This document shows positions 23,548-32,769 of a stretch of DNA of 64,000 nt, in pieces; the stretch's first letter is position 1, and each line of letters starts with the position of its first letter. The position numbers and the translations under genes are program-made. The stretch comes from an uncultured Caulobacterales bacterium (GTDB lineage Bacteria; Pseudomonadota; Alphaproteobacteria; Caulobacterales; Caulobacteraceae), in the NCBI GenBank assembly GCA_903900155.1, contig CAIUMD010000035.1, forward strand, positions 1 through 64,000, given 5' to 3'. The notes under the pieces were generated by a model, which was not told where the DNA came from, did not search any database, and saw nothing but the letters and a program-made list of their open reading frames with translations.

Positions 23548-23647
23548 AAAACTTCGAAAGGCGGCTTGCCTACCGGAAAAGCCGCCGCTATACCCCCACA
23601 CCTTCCCGGCCGGGACGCTTCTCGAAGCGCTTCCGGTTCGCTTCGGC

Positions 23648-23722
<75 letters not shown>

Positions 23723-23866
23723 TTCCCTTTTCTTCTTCAAAATCAAATCGTTAGATCGCTTTTCGGCGATGCGATTCTGGCGCAATTTCAGGCGCTTCCC
23801 CACCCCGTTTCCCCCCAGCTTGCCCTCGCAAGGTCATGCCGATCGGCCCCACTCTCACGATCGCAG

Positions 23867-24856
23867 CTAGGCGTTCAGCAGCCAGCCTGGATACTCGGCC
23901 GGCAAGCGGCTGACGGTGTCCAGGCTGGACAAGTCGTCGGCGTCCAGCCTGACTTCGGGCGCCCGCAGGGTCTCGTGTAGTTGCTCGATGCGATTGGCGC
24001 CGAGGATGACCGTCGATACGGCGGGTTGCGCCAGCAGCCAAGCGATCGACACCTGCGCCATGCTGCGTCCGTGCTTGCGCGCCACCGTCTCCAGCACTGG
24101 GATCAGCGTCGCGCCGCGGACGCGGTTGATCGGCGGGAAGTCGAGCTGGGTTTGTCGGCCGACCTCGTTGCGGGCGTATTTCCCGGTCAGATAACCGCCG
24201 GCCAGCGGGCTCCAGACCATGAGGCCCACGCTTTCCGAAGCCAGCAGCGGTAGGATCTCGCGCTCCACGTCGCGCCCGACCAGGGTGTAGTAGGCCTGCA
24301 GCGAGGTGATCGGCGCCAGCCGCCGCGCGCGGGTGACGCCGATGGCCTTCATGACCTGCCAGGCGGCCCAGTTGGACAAACCGACATAGCGCACGTCCCC
24401 GGCCCGAACCAGGGTGTCGAGCGCTTCCAGCGTCTCCTCGATCGATGTCGCAGGATCGAAGGCGTGGACCTGGTAGAGGTCGATATGGTCCAGCCCCAGC
24501 CGGCCCAGGCTGGCGTGACATTCGGCCAGGATGTGTCGGCGGGATGCGCCGCGCCGGTTGGGGCCGTCGCCCATGGCCGAGGCCGCCTTAGTGGCGATCA
24601 CGACATCATTGCGGGCTATCCCGAGGTTCCTGAGCGCCCGTCCCAGGATCGCCTCGCTGCGCCCGTGGGCGTAGACATTGGCCGTGTCGAAGAGGTTGAC
24701 GCCGCCGTCCAAGGCGACCTTGACCAGGGCGTCAGCGTCTCCCTGGCCCAGTTGGCCGACCTGGCCCCACAGACCGTCCGTTCCGCCAAAGGTCATGGCG
24801 CCGAAGCACAGCTCCGAGACGAACAGCCCGCTGCCCCCGAGTTTGCGCATCCGCAT
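23867..24856 (-). CDS. Aldo/keto reductase
   Basis: A 329-residue NADPH-dependent oxidoreductase of the AKR superfamily. The catalytic tetrad is visible: Asp in NLFDTANVY, Tyr in the same segment, Lys in VVIATKAAS and His in LYQVHAFDP. The cofactor-binding tail VSTVILGANRIEQLHE is present. Natural substrate unknown. It is 29 bases downstream of the Gfo/Idh/MocA gene on the same strand, and both follow a LysR gene, suggesting one regulated unit. Confidence 0.9.
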   Translation of the reverse strand: MRMRKLGGSGLFVSELCFGAMTFGGTDGLWGQVGQLGQGDADALVKVALDGGVNLFDTANVYAHGRSEAILGRALRNLGIARNDVVIATKAASAMGDGPNRRGASRRHILAECHASLGRLGLDHIDLYQVHAFDPATSIEETLEALDTLVRAGDVRYVGLSNWAAWQVMKAIGVTRARRLAPITSLQAYYTLVGRDVEREILPLLASESVGLMVWSPLAGGYLTGKYARNEVGRQTQLDFPPINRVRGATLIPVLETVARKHGRSMAQVSIAWLLAQPAVSTVILGANRIEQLHETLRAPEVRLDADDLSSLDTVSRLPAEYPGWLLNA

Positions 24857-24885
24857 CGCGCGTCTCCTGAAAGGTGAAGGATCGA

Positions 24886-25989
24886 CTAGGCGAGGTTGCG
24901 CTGCCGCTCGCCGGTTTGCGCCGCCCGTTCGACGGCCGCCACGAGACGGCTGTTGCGCAAGGCGTGCTGGAAGCCTGGCGTGGTGTGGCTACCCGTGACG
25001 ATGTCGCGGGCCAGCGAGGCGTAGAGCTCGCCGACATTGATGCTGGCGCCGGTCCAGAACGCCGCCGCGGTCGGCTCCACGCCCGAGGCGACGGGCGCTT
25101 CCGGGGCTTCGAACGGCACGCTGGCCGAAAGGGTCAGGTCACCGACCTGCACCCCGGCCAGATGGTCGCCCGTCAGGGTCAGCCAGCCGTCGGCGCCGCG
25201 AACCTCGAAGCGGAAGCCGGCCTGCTCAGGGGGCACGCCGGCCAGCACCTGGGCCGACACGGTGGCGCCGCGCGCGGTCGTGGCGATGATGTCGGCGTGG
25301 TCGCACACCTCGCGGAAGGAGGTCTCGCCGGTGTCGACCACCTCGATCTCGGGCCAGAGCAGGGCGGTGCGCGCGTCGACCTCGACGATGTCGCCCAGCA
25401 CCGTCTCGATGACGTCGAGGACATGGCCGACCGTGATGGTCATGAAGCTGGCCCCTGATGCGGACTTGTTGAAGTAGTCGTAGGCGCTGGTGGTCTGCGG
25501 GCCGTATCCGAACGTCGTCGCCGTGACCCGCGCCGACAGGATCTGGCCCAGTCGCCCCGAGGCGACCAACTCGGCCGCGCGGCGGACCGAGGGGTTGTGA
25601 CGCCCCTGCAGGCCGATGGCGGTGTGCAGTGACCCCGCCGCGCCGGCCATCTCCTCCGTTTCGGCCAGGTTCGCGCCCAGCGGGGATTCCGAATAGACCG
25701 CCTTGCCCGCCTTCAGCGCCGCGAGGACGAGGGCCCGGTGCGCGGGAACCTTTACGGCGACGGTGACGATGTCGAGGCTGTCATCGGCGATCAGGGCGTA
25801 GGGATCGGCGTACCAGCGCGCGATGCCGAAGGCCTCTGCGGCGGCCTTGGCGCTGGCTTCCCGACGGGTCGCCACTGCGGCCAGCTCAAGCAACGGCTGC
25901 GTCCGCAGGGCAGGGATGTGGGCCGCGCCCGCCCAGCTAGCGCTGGCGTCAGCGCCGATGATGCCGACGCGCAATTTTCTATCCGACAC
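24886..25989 (-). CDS. Gfo/Idh/MocA family oxidoreductase
   Basis: A 367-residue NAD(P)-dependent dehydrogenase, usually acting on sugars or inositols. The N-terminal Rossmann motif GIIGADASASWAGAAHIPAL, then VTVAVKVPAHRALVLAALKAGKAVYSESPLG, corresponds to the EKP region of the family, here ESP: the usual catalytic/cofactor lysine is replaced by serine. The start is GTG 25989 behind GGAG; the longer frame from TTG 26037 lacks support. Substrate unknown. Confidence 0.86.
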   Translation of the reverse strand: MSDRKLRVGIIGADASASWAGAAHIPALRTQPLLELAAVATRREASAKAAAEAFGIARWYADPYALIADDSLDIVTVAVKVPAHRALVLAALKAGKAVYSESPLGANLAETEEMAGAAGSLHTAIGLQGRHNPSVRRAAELVASGRLGQILSARVTATTFGYGPQTTSAYDYFNKSASGASFMTITVGHVLDVIETVLGDIVEVDARTALLWPEIEVVDTGETSFREVCDHADIIATTARGATVSAQVLAGVPPEQAGFRFEVRGADGWLTLTGDHLAGVQVGDLTLSASVPFEAPEAPVASGVEPTAAAFWTGASINVGELYASLARDIVTGSHTTPGFQHALRNSRLVAAVERAAQTGERQRNLA

Positions 25990-26123
25990 GTGAGTGCTCC
26001 AACCGCTCGATCCCGAGCGCCCTGCGGGCGCCGTCAAAGGAGGTTTAAGAGGGGCGGCGCAGTCGTTGAAATCGATATCCGTGATGCCGCATCATCCAAG
26101 GAATGGATGATGCTGGCGCGCAG

Positions 26124-27092
26124 TCAGTAGTACTGCTGGCGCAGGTCAGCGCAGACCTGCTCGGACGGCAGCCAGACATGCGGATAGGCGCCGAGCAGGC
26201 AGGAGCGCATCCAGCGCTGGGCCGGGTGCGCGTCGTTGCGGCGGTGCCAGGACAGGACGAACGGCACGGGGTTCAGGCGCAGGGGAAAATCCAGCACCGC
26301 CAGGCGATCGGCGCATCCCGAGCCGGCGACGACGCCTTCCATGACGGTGGCGATCATGTCCGAGGCCGCGACCAACTGAGGTGCAGTCGACATGTGCGGC
26401 ACGGTCAGCGCCACGCGACGCTTCAGGCCCTTAGTGGCCAGGGCCGCGTCGGCCACATCCAGCCCCTCGTTCTCCGGCGAGACCAGGATGTGCGAAAGCG
26501 ACAGGAACCGGTCCAGGTCTAGCGGCGGATTGGCCGCCGGGTGATCCCGGCGCAGGATACAGACGAACCGCTCCTGGAACAGGCGGGCGCTGGAGACGCG
26601 TCCGGTTTCCGTCGGCGGGATGCCGACCGTCAGGTCGACCTCGGCCGAATCCAGTAGCCGGATGGCGTCGTCGCGGCTGTGATAGTCGCGCACGCGCAGG
26701 TTCACGCCGGGCGCCCTGGCGGCCAGGATCGCCAGCAGACGCGGCAGAACCACGGCTTCGGCGTGTCCCGACAGGCCCAGAGAGAAGGTCATGATCGAGG
26801 CGGCGGGATCGAAGGTTTGGGTGAACTCCAGGGTCTGCTGGATGCTGCGCAGCGCCTGAGCCAAGGGTTCGGCCAGTTCCTGAGCGCGGGGCGTCGGGGC
26901 CAACCCGCCGGGGGCGCGCACGAACAACTCGTCGTCAAGCAGGGCCCGCAGTCGGGTGAGGGCGGCGCTCATGGCCGGCTGGGTCCGGCCGATGCGCGCG
27001 CCGGCGCGGGTGACGTTGCGCTCGGCGATCAGTGCGTCGAACGCCACTAGCAGGTTCAGGTCGATGCCGTGCAGGTCCATGGGGTGGCTCAT
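26124..27092 (-). CDS. LysR-family transcriptional regulator
   Basis: A 322-residue regulator with an N-terminal winged helix-turn-helix (LNLLVAFDALIAERNVTRAGARIGRTQPAMSAALTRLRALLDDELFVR pattern, residues about 11-60) and a periplasmic-binding-like effector domain. It is divergent from the pirin gene (170-base gap) and upstream of the dehydrogenase/aldo-keto reductase pair on its own strand, so it may control either or both. Closest in style to NodD/SyrM-type LysR proteins by its N-terminus. Inducer unknown. Confidence 0.9.
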   Translation of the reverse strand: MSHPMDLHGIDLNLLVAFDALIAERNVTRAGARIGRTQPAMSAALTRLRALLDDELFVRAPGGLAPTPRAQELAEPLAQALRSIQQTLEFTQTFDPAASIMTFSLGLSGHAEAVVLPRLLAILAARAPGVNLRVRDYHSRDDAIRLLDSAEVDLTVGIPPTETGRVSSARLFQERFVCILRRDHPAANPPLDLDRFLSLSHILVSPENEGLDVADAALATKGLKRRVALTVPHMSTAPQLVAASDMIATVMEGVVAGSGCADRLAVLDFPLRLNPVPFVLSWHRRNDAHPAQRWMRSCLLGAYPHVWLPSEQVCADLRQQYY

Positions 27093-27262
27093 TGGGCGGC
27101 GCGATCGGCGATGGCAAGGGTCAAACGACCGCCGAGGGGGTGCGCATCACGCAACCCGGCGTTCCCGGACTGATGCCTTGATCGACGCGCCGGAAGCTCG
27201 AGATTTTGATCGTTCGACAGACGGTCCAGGCCCGAGGGGGCCCGGACGAAGAGGAGCCGGCC

Positions 27263-28117
27263 ATGCTGCAACGATCCATCGACCGCGTTACCGTGACGCC
27301 GCCGCTCACCCGCGGCTTCGACGGCGAGCGCCACCGCGCCGCCCTGGTCGTCGCCCCCGGCGACCTGCCCGCGACGGACCCGTTCTTCCTGATGGCGGAC
27401 GACAACATCACCGCGCAGGGCCCGTTCGGCGAAGCCCACCCCCACGCCGGCCTGGAGACCGTCACCTTCATGCTGGACGGGACCATGGAAGACACCGGCG
27501 GCCGGCTGGAGGCGGGCGACGTGGAGTGGATGACCGCCGGCAGCGGCATCGTTCATTCCGAGAACGCCCGGGTCTCGACGGGCATGCGCCTGCTGCAGCT
27601 TTGGCTGATCCTGCCGGAGGCCGAGCGGAACATGCCGCCCCGGGTTCAGGTCCTGAAGCGCGCGGCCATGCCCGTGCACCAAGAACCGGGCGTCGAGGCC
27701 AGGGTCTATAGCGGCCGCCTGGGCGCGCTGGGGGCGCCGACCCTGAACGCCGTGCCCGTCACCCTGCTGGACGTGCGCCTGGATCCTGGCGCGGCCTTCG
27801 CGCCGCCGCTGCCTGGCGCCTACAGGGGCTTCGTGGTCATGGTCGACGGCGAAGCCGACATCGGCGGCGTCGCTCTGGCGGCGGGGAGCGTCGGTTGGAC
27901 CGGGCCCGTCGGCGACGAGGCCAGCGTCCTGCCTCTGAGGGCGACAAGCGCCGGCGCCCGCCTGCTGGTCTATGCGGGCCTTCCGCAGAACATTTCTGTC
28001 GTCGCCCAGGGGCCGTTCATCGCCGGATCGCGGGAAGAGCTGGCCGGCTACTACGCCGCTTATCGCGGCGGTCGGTTTCCGCATGCGGGCCGGATGCGTC
28101 CGGTCACCGTGTCCTGA
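27263..28117 (+). CDS. Pirin-family bicupin
   Basis: A 284-residue protein with two cupin domains. The N-terminal one keeps the metal site: HPHAGLETVTFMLDG and, after a spacer, EWMTAGSGIVHSE, giving the His/His/His/Glu set of pirins. Bacterial pirins act as quercetin dioxygenases or as redox-sensing cofactors; the function here is unproven. The start at 27263 follows GAGGAG. It is 20 bases from the downstream quinone oxidoreductase gene and probably co-transcribed. Confidence 0.88.
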   Translation: MLQRSIDRVTVTPPLTRGFDGERHRAALVVAPGDLPATDPFFLMADDNITAQGPFGEAHPHAGLETVTFMLDGTMEDTGGRLEAGDVEWMTAGSGIVHSENARVSTGMRLLQLWLILPEAERNMPPRVQVLKRAAMPVHQEPGVEARVYSGRLGALGAPTLNAVPVTLLDVRLDPGAAFAPPLPGAYRGFVVMVDGEADIGGVALAAGSVGWTGPVGDEASVLPLRATSAGARLLVYAGLPQNISVVAQGPFIAGSREELAGYYAAYRGGRFPHAGRMRPVTVS

Positions 28118-28137
28118 ACCGTCGAAGGGAGTGCATC

Positions 28138-29094
28138 ATGGCGAAGATCATCCAAATGCGGTCGCCTGGCGATCCTTCGGTCCTCGAGATCGTGCAGGCC
28201 GAGATCGGGGCGCCTGGGCCGGGTCAGGTGAGGCTGGTTCAGGACGCGATCGGGATCAACGCCGTCGACGGGCTGGTCCGCAAGGGCCTCTATCCCATGG
28301 CGCTGCCAGCCGTCCCTGGCTTCGAGGCGGCCGGGGTCGTTGACGCCGTCGGGCAGGGTGTCACCGCCTTCGCGCCCGGCGATCGCGCGGCCTACTTCTT
28401 CGCCCAGGGCGCCTACGCCACCGTCGCGCTGGTCCCGGCTTCGGCGCTGGTGCCGCTTCCTGACGACGTGGACGTCACGACGGCGGCGACCATCCTGGCC
28501 AAGGGGCTCACCGCCTGGATGGGCCTGCGGGCGCTGTATGACCTCAATGCGGGCGACACCGCCCTGGTGCTGGGCGCCTCGGGCGGCGTCGGATCTTTGC
28601 TCTCGCGATGGGCCAAGGCGCTGGGGGGCGCGGTGATCGGCGTCGCCGGATCGCTCGACAAGCTCGACAAGGTCCAGGCGGGCGCTACGCACGCGCTATT
28701 GGCCAGCGATCCGCAGGCCGCCGCCAGGATCCACGAGATCGCCCCGGCCGGCGTCGATGTGGTCTATGACCTGATCGGGCAGGCGACCTTCAACCTGGCC
28801 GCCGATGTGGTCCGCGACGGCGGGGTGATCGCGACGATCGGTGCGGCCTCGGGCCAGCCGAAGCCCTCGACCCAAGCGCTGGCGCGTCGCGGCGTCCAGA
28901 TCCGCGGCGGCGGAACCCCGCAGCATGTGCGCGGGCCGACCGTCGCTGTGGCGACCGGGGAACTGTGGGCGGCGCATCGCGCCGGGCTGTTCGACGACCT
29001 GGAGACGGCCCGTTATCCGTTCGACGCGATCGCCCGCGCGCACGCAGACATGGACGCGCGCCGCATGATCGGCCTGCCGGTCCTGATCCCGTAA
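28138..29094 (+). CDS. NADPH:quinone oxidoreductase (medium-chain, zinc-free)
   Basis: A 318-residue QOR-like MDR protein. The cofactor motif VLGASGGVGSLLSRWAKALG is intact and no zinc-binding cysteines are present. The opening MAKIIQMRSPGDPSVLEIVQ and VPGFEAAGVVDAVG match quinone reductases. The ATG at 28138 follows GAAGGGAG; the frame open from 27895 runs inside the pirin gene in another phase. Convergent with the second LysR gene, 13 bases apart. Confidence 0.88.
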   Translation: MAKIIQMRSPGDPSVLEIVQAEIGAPGPGQVRLVQDAIGINAVDGLVRKGLYPMALPAVPGFEAAGVVDAVGQGVTAFAPGDRAAYFFAQGAYATVALVPASALVPLPDDVDVTTAATILAKGLTAWMGLRALYDLNAGDTALVLGASGGVGSLLSRWAKALGGAVIGVAGSLDKLDKVQAGATHALLASDPQAAARIHEIAPAGVDVVYDLIGQATFNLAADVVRDGGVIATIGAASGQPKPSTQALARRGVQIRGGGTPQHVRGPTVAVATGELWAAHRAGLFDDLETARYPFDAIARAHADMDARRMIGLPVLIP

Positions 29095-29107
29095 GAACCC
29101 CGCGCCG

Positions 29108-30013
29108 TCAGATCTCTCGCTCGAACTTGTCGTTGAGGAAGTTCACCAGGGCGCGGACGCGGGCGATGCCCGCGCGCGCCGGCGGCATCAGAATATGCAG
29201 GTCCGCGCCTTCATGCGGAAAGTCCGGCAGGATGAGTTCCAACTCGCCGCGTCGCACCAGGTCCTCGACCATGAACATCGGCAAGACAACGACGCCCAGC
29301 CCCGCCAGGGCCGAGGACAGCAGCATCTGCCCGTTGTCGGCGCTGAAGCGTGACTTCATGCGCACCTGTTCCCAGCCCTTGGCGCCCTGGAACCGCCAGT
29401 GGCCGGCGTCGAAGGCGTAGAGCACCGCCTCATGGGCCAGCAGGTCTGAGGGCTTGGCCGGGCGACCCTTGGCGTCGAGATAGCTGGGACGCGCGACGAC
29501 ACCCCAGCGCACCCGAACCAGCTTCCGCGTGATCAGGATCGAGTCGGGCAGGCGGCCGATCCGTATGGCCAGATCGTAGGCCTCGCTGACCAAGTCGGCC
29601 TGGCGATCCTCGAAGCGTACGTCGAACTGGATGCGCGGGTGGAGCATGGCGAACTCCGCCAGCAGCGGCGCCAGGCAGAACTCCCCAAATGTCACGGGCG
29701 CTGAGATGCGCAGCAGGCCCGACACCTCGGTCGTCGACTTGACAACCGCCTCCTGCGCCGATTCCAGCTCCGCCAGGCCACTGGCGGCGCGCGCGTGATA
29801 GATGCGACCAACGTCGGTCAGGACCGTTCCTCGGGGCGTGCGCGTCAGCAGCACCGCGCCCAACACGGTCTCCAGCCGGCTGACCCGGCGGCTGACGATC
29901 GACTTTGCCACCCCCAAACGCGCAGCGGCATTGGCGATGCTGCCGGTTTCGACGACGTGGACGAACGCGGTGACGTCCAGCAGGTCTACGCTTGAGGGTT
30001 CCGGCATTAGCAA
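29108..30013 (-). CDS. LysR-family transcriptional regulator
   Basis: A 301-residue regulator: helix-turn-helix at about 12-65 (VETGSIANAAARLGVAKSIVSRRVSRLE) and an effector domain (SGLLRISAPVTFGEFCLAPLLAEF) of the DsdC/CrgA-like subgroup. It is divergent from the zinc alcohol dehydrogenase gene with about 97 bases between starts, so it probably controls the ADH-MBL-MFS-BdcA unit. Two starts are possible, 30013 and 30007. Such regulators often sense toxic carbonyls or quinones, but the inducer here is unknown. Confidence 0.9.
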   Translation of the reverse strand: MLMPEPSSVDLLDVTAFVHVVETGSIANAAARLGVAKSIVSRRVSRLETVLGAVLLTRTPRGTVLTDVGRIYHARAASGLAELESAQEAVVKSTTEVSGLLRISAPVTFGEFCLAPLLAEFAMLHPRIQFDVRFEDRQADLVSEAYDLAIRIGRLPDSILITRKLVRVRWGVVARPSYLDAKGRPAKPSDLLAHEAVLYAFDAGHWRFQGAKGWEQVRMKSRFSADNGQMLLSSALAGLGVVVLPMFMVEDLVRRGELELILPDFPHEGADLHILMPPARAGIARVRALVNFLNDKFEREI

Positions 30014-30110
30014 CTCCAGGTTCCGACTTGGCCAGCTTTTGCAACATTAGGTCATCGGTATCTTCAAGGGAACAGGGCGACGCGATCGCCGACACGTCTT
30101 GCAGGTTCCC

Positions 30111-31247
30111 ATGATCATCCCCGGATCCACGCCTCATCTCGCTCTCGCCGCCGTGCTTGAAGAGAAGGACGGGCCGTTCGTCATCAAGCCCGTAACGCTG
30201 GAAGCGCCGCGTCCGGACGAGGTGCTGGTGCGGATGGTGGCGACAGGCGTCTGCGCGACCGACGCCCATGTCCGCCAGCAGGCGATGCCCACGCCCCTTC
30301 CGGTCGTCCTGGGCCATGAAGGCGCCGGCGTCGTCGAACGGGTCGGGGCCTCGGTCACCCATCTCCAGCCCGGCGACCACGTGGTCCTGTCCTATCATTC
30401 GTGTGGGCACTGCAAGCCGTGCCTGTCGTCCCACGCGGCCTATTGCGACAAGGTCTGGGAGGCCAATTTCGCCGGCGCGCGGCTGGACGGTTCGGTGGGG
30501 GTCAGCGCCGAGGGCGAGGGGCGTCTGCATGCCCACTTCTTCGGCCAGTCCTCGTTCGCAACCCGTGCGCTGGCCCATCAGCGCAACGCCTTCAAGGTTC
30601 CCAAGGACGTCCCCCTCGAGATCCTGGGACCGCTGGGCTGCGGCTTCCAGACCGGCGCCGGGGCGATCCTGAAGGCGATGCAGGTCCCGGTCGGGGCCAG
30701 TGTCGCGGTCTTCGGCGCGGGCGCGGTGGGCCTGGCGGCGATCATGGCGGCCAAGATCGCGGACGCGGCGTCGATCATCGCCATCGACATCAACCCCGAG
30801 CGGCTGAGCCTGGCCTTGGAACTGGGGGCCACTCACGTGGTCAATGCGCGCGAGACGTCCAATGTCGCCGCGGCGCTGAGGGGGATCGAGGCCAGGGGCG
30901 TCGAGTTCGTCCTCGACACCAGCGGTCGCAAGGAAAATCTGAATGCCGGGATCGCCGCCCTGGCCCCCATGGGGCGCTTCGGCTTCGTCGCCTTCAACGA
31001 TCACGCGGGGGCGGTTCTCGACGCCGCGCGCCTGACCGTGGGCCAGACGCTGCAAGGCATCATCCAGGGCGACGCCACCTCGGCGCTAATGATCCCGGAG
31101 CTGATCGGCCTCTATCGCAACGGGCGCTTTCCGTTCGATCGGCTGATCCGCTTCTACCCGTTCGCCGACATCAATCAGGCCTTCGACGACGTCGCCAAGG
31201 GGCGGGTCATCAAGGCCGTGCTGCGCTTCGACGCCGTGGCCGTCTGA
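30111..31247 (+). CDS. Zinc-dependent alcohol dehydrogenase (aryl-alcohol type)
   Basis: A 378-residue MDR dehydrogenase. Catalytic zinc ligands lie in ATGVCATDAH and VLGHEGAGVVE; the structural-zinc cysteines in CGHCKPC with a fourth Cys in AAYCDKVW; the NAD site is VFGAGAVGLAAIMAAK. The sequence resembles NAD-dependent benzyl-alcohol dehydrogenases. The ATG at 30111 is preferred to the TTG at 30099 four codons earlier. It is followed after 37 bases by the MBL-fold gene. Confidence 0.88.
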   Translation: MIIPGSTPHLALAAVLEEKDGPFVIKPVTLEAPRPDEVLVRMVATGVCATDAHVRQQAMPTPLPVVLGHEGAGVVERVGASVTHLQPGDHVVLSYHSCGHCKPCLSSHAAYCDKVWEANFAGARLDGSVGVSAEGEGRLHAHFFGQSSFATRALAHQRNAFKVPKDVPLEILGPLGCGFQTGAGAILKAMQVPVGASVAVFGAGAVGLAAIMAAKIADAASIIAIDINPERLSLALELGATHVVNARETSNVAAALRGIEARGVEFVLDTSGRKENLNAGIAALAPMGRFGFVAFNDHAGAVLDAARLTVGQTLQGIIQGDATSALMIPELIGLYRNGRFPFDRLIRFYPFADINQAFDDVAKGRVIKAVLRFDAVAV

Positions 31248-31284
31248 ACGTCCATCGCCCCTCCAAGCAGAAGGAAGCAACACC

Positions 31285-32364
31285 ATGTGTGACCATCATC
31301 AAAAGAAGATCGCGGCGACCGACACCCCCGCGTTCTACGGCATCGACAATTACGGCTTTCCCCTGGCCGGGGAGCATCCCGCCGACCCGCCGTCCTATTA
31401 TCCGCCCTACTTCACCAGCGAGCGCTTTCAGAAGCTGGGCTACCATGTCGAGGAGTTGCGCGACGGGTTCTACTGGGTCACCAGCGGCGGCTATGACGCG
31501 GCCTTTGTCGTCACCGAAGACGGCGTGATCGCCATCGACGCGCCCCCGACCCTGGGCGAGAACATGCTGGCGGCGATCGGCGACGTCACCGACAAGCCCG
31601 TCACCCACGTGATCTACAGCCACTGGCACAGCGACCACATCGGCGCGGCCTCGGTCTATGGACCCGCCGTCGAGATCGTGGCCCACGCTATCACCAAGGA
31701 GCTGCTTGAGCGCTTCCCCGATCCGAACCGCCCGATCCCGACCCTCACCTTCGACAAGGACCACACGCTGACCGTCGGCGGGGTGACCTTGGAGCTGTCG
31801 TACAAGGGCGAGAACCACTGCCCGGGAAACATCTTCATCTATGCGCCGGCGCAGAAGGTGCTGACCGTTATCGACATCATCAGCCCCGGCAGCGCCACCT
31901 TCATGCACTGCGACGCCTCGCAGAACATCACCGGCTGGTACGAGGCCCAGAAGCAGCTCCTGGAGTACGACTTCGACTTCCTGGTCGCGGGCCACCACAT
32001 GCAGTACGGCACGCCCGATACGGTCAAGGCGTCGATCGAGTACTTCCAGGACGTGCTGGACGGCGCCCAGGCCGCCGTGGACCGCTTCTCGCGCTCGGAC
32101 GCGCTGGTCAGCATCCTGGACGGCGCAGGCTGGGATCGCGTGTTTGTCGGCACCGAGAACTGGATCAACTCGATGGCCAACTACGCCACCCAGTATGTTC
32201 TCGAAAAGAAGAGCAGCAACGGCCAGCTGTGGTCCGAACGGCTGGCGGGCGTGACCACCCAGACCAAGTACCACGCCTATACCGTCCTGGAATCGATCCG
32301 CATCGAGCGGGCGCGGCCCAACTATCGTCTGCGCGGCGAGAACCCCCCGCCGTTCCTTACCTGA
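31285..32364 (+). CDS. MBL-fold metallo-hydrolase
   Basis: A 359-residue metallo-beta-lactamase-fold protein. The metal motif HxHxDH appears as YSHWHSDHIGAA; further ligands are likely in GENHCPGN and VAGHHMQYG. The sequence lacks a signal peptide, so it acts in the cytoplasm. It is downstream of the ADH and may process the ADH product, for example as a lactonase or ester hydrolase, but this is inference. The 140 bases after it hold no gene. Confidence 0.85.
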   Translation: MCDHHQKKIAATDTPAFYGIDNYGFPLAGEHPADPPSYYPPYFTSERFQKLGYHVEELRDGFYWVTSGGYDAAFVVTEDGVIAIDAPPTLGENMLAAIGDVTDKPVTHVIYSHWHSDHIGAASVYGPAVEIVAHAITKELLERFPDPNRPIPTLTFDKDHTLTVGGVTLELSYKGENHCPGNIFIYAPAQKVLTVIDIISPGSATFMHCDASQNITGWYEAQKQLLEYDFDFLVAGHHMQYGTPDTVKASIEYFQDVLDGAQAAVDRFSRSDALVSILDGAGWDRVFVGTENWINSMANYATQYVLEKKSSNGQLWSERLAGVTTQTKYHAYTVLESIRIERARPNYRLRGENPPPFLT

Positions 32365-32504
32365 CCGAACGTCCGGCCGCGCCGCGTCGCTCTTCGAGGC
32401 GGCGCGGCTAGGACCAGGCCGCCATCCGGCGACAAATCCCTCGTCCGGGGTTGAGCGCGCGTGAAGCCAAGACCAACCCAAATTGACAGACCGCAGGAGT
32501 GATC

Positions 32505-32759
32505 ATGCGCGTGCAAGACGTTCGTTCGACCGCTATCGACCAGATCGAGTTTGGCGGTGTTGTCGTCCCCAACGGATCGATCGCCGCCTTCCTGGCCAAC
32601 GCCGCATTCCTGCGGCAGCCGGGCATCTGCCGCGACGTGCGCGACGCGGTGCTGCGCGACATCTTCGATGCGCTCCCAGGCCTGCAGGCGGTGGGATTGT
32701 TCGAGGTCTTCGAGATCCGGGATCCCGCCCTCCGGGCCTTTGTGCGCGCCTGCTCGTGA
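32505..32759 (+). CDS. Small hypothetical protein, 84 aa
   Basis: Begins MRVQDVRSTAIDQIEFGGVV and contains a helical LPGLQAVGLFEVFEIRDPALRAFVRA tail. No family recognised. The ATG at 32505 has an ideal GCAGGAG upstream, which supports it as a real gene. It ends 10 bases before the MFS gene and is probably part of the same operon. Confidence 0.6.
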   Translation: MRVQDVRSTAIDQIEFGGVVVPNGSIAAFLANAAFLRQPGICRDVRDAVLRDIFDALPGLQAVGLFEVFEIRDPALRAFVRACS

Positions 32760-32769
32760 GGCGCGCCGA

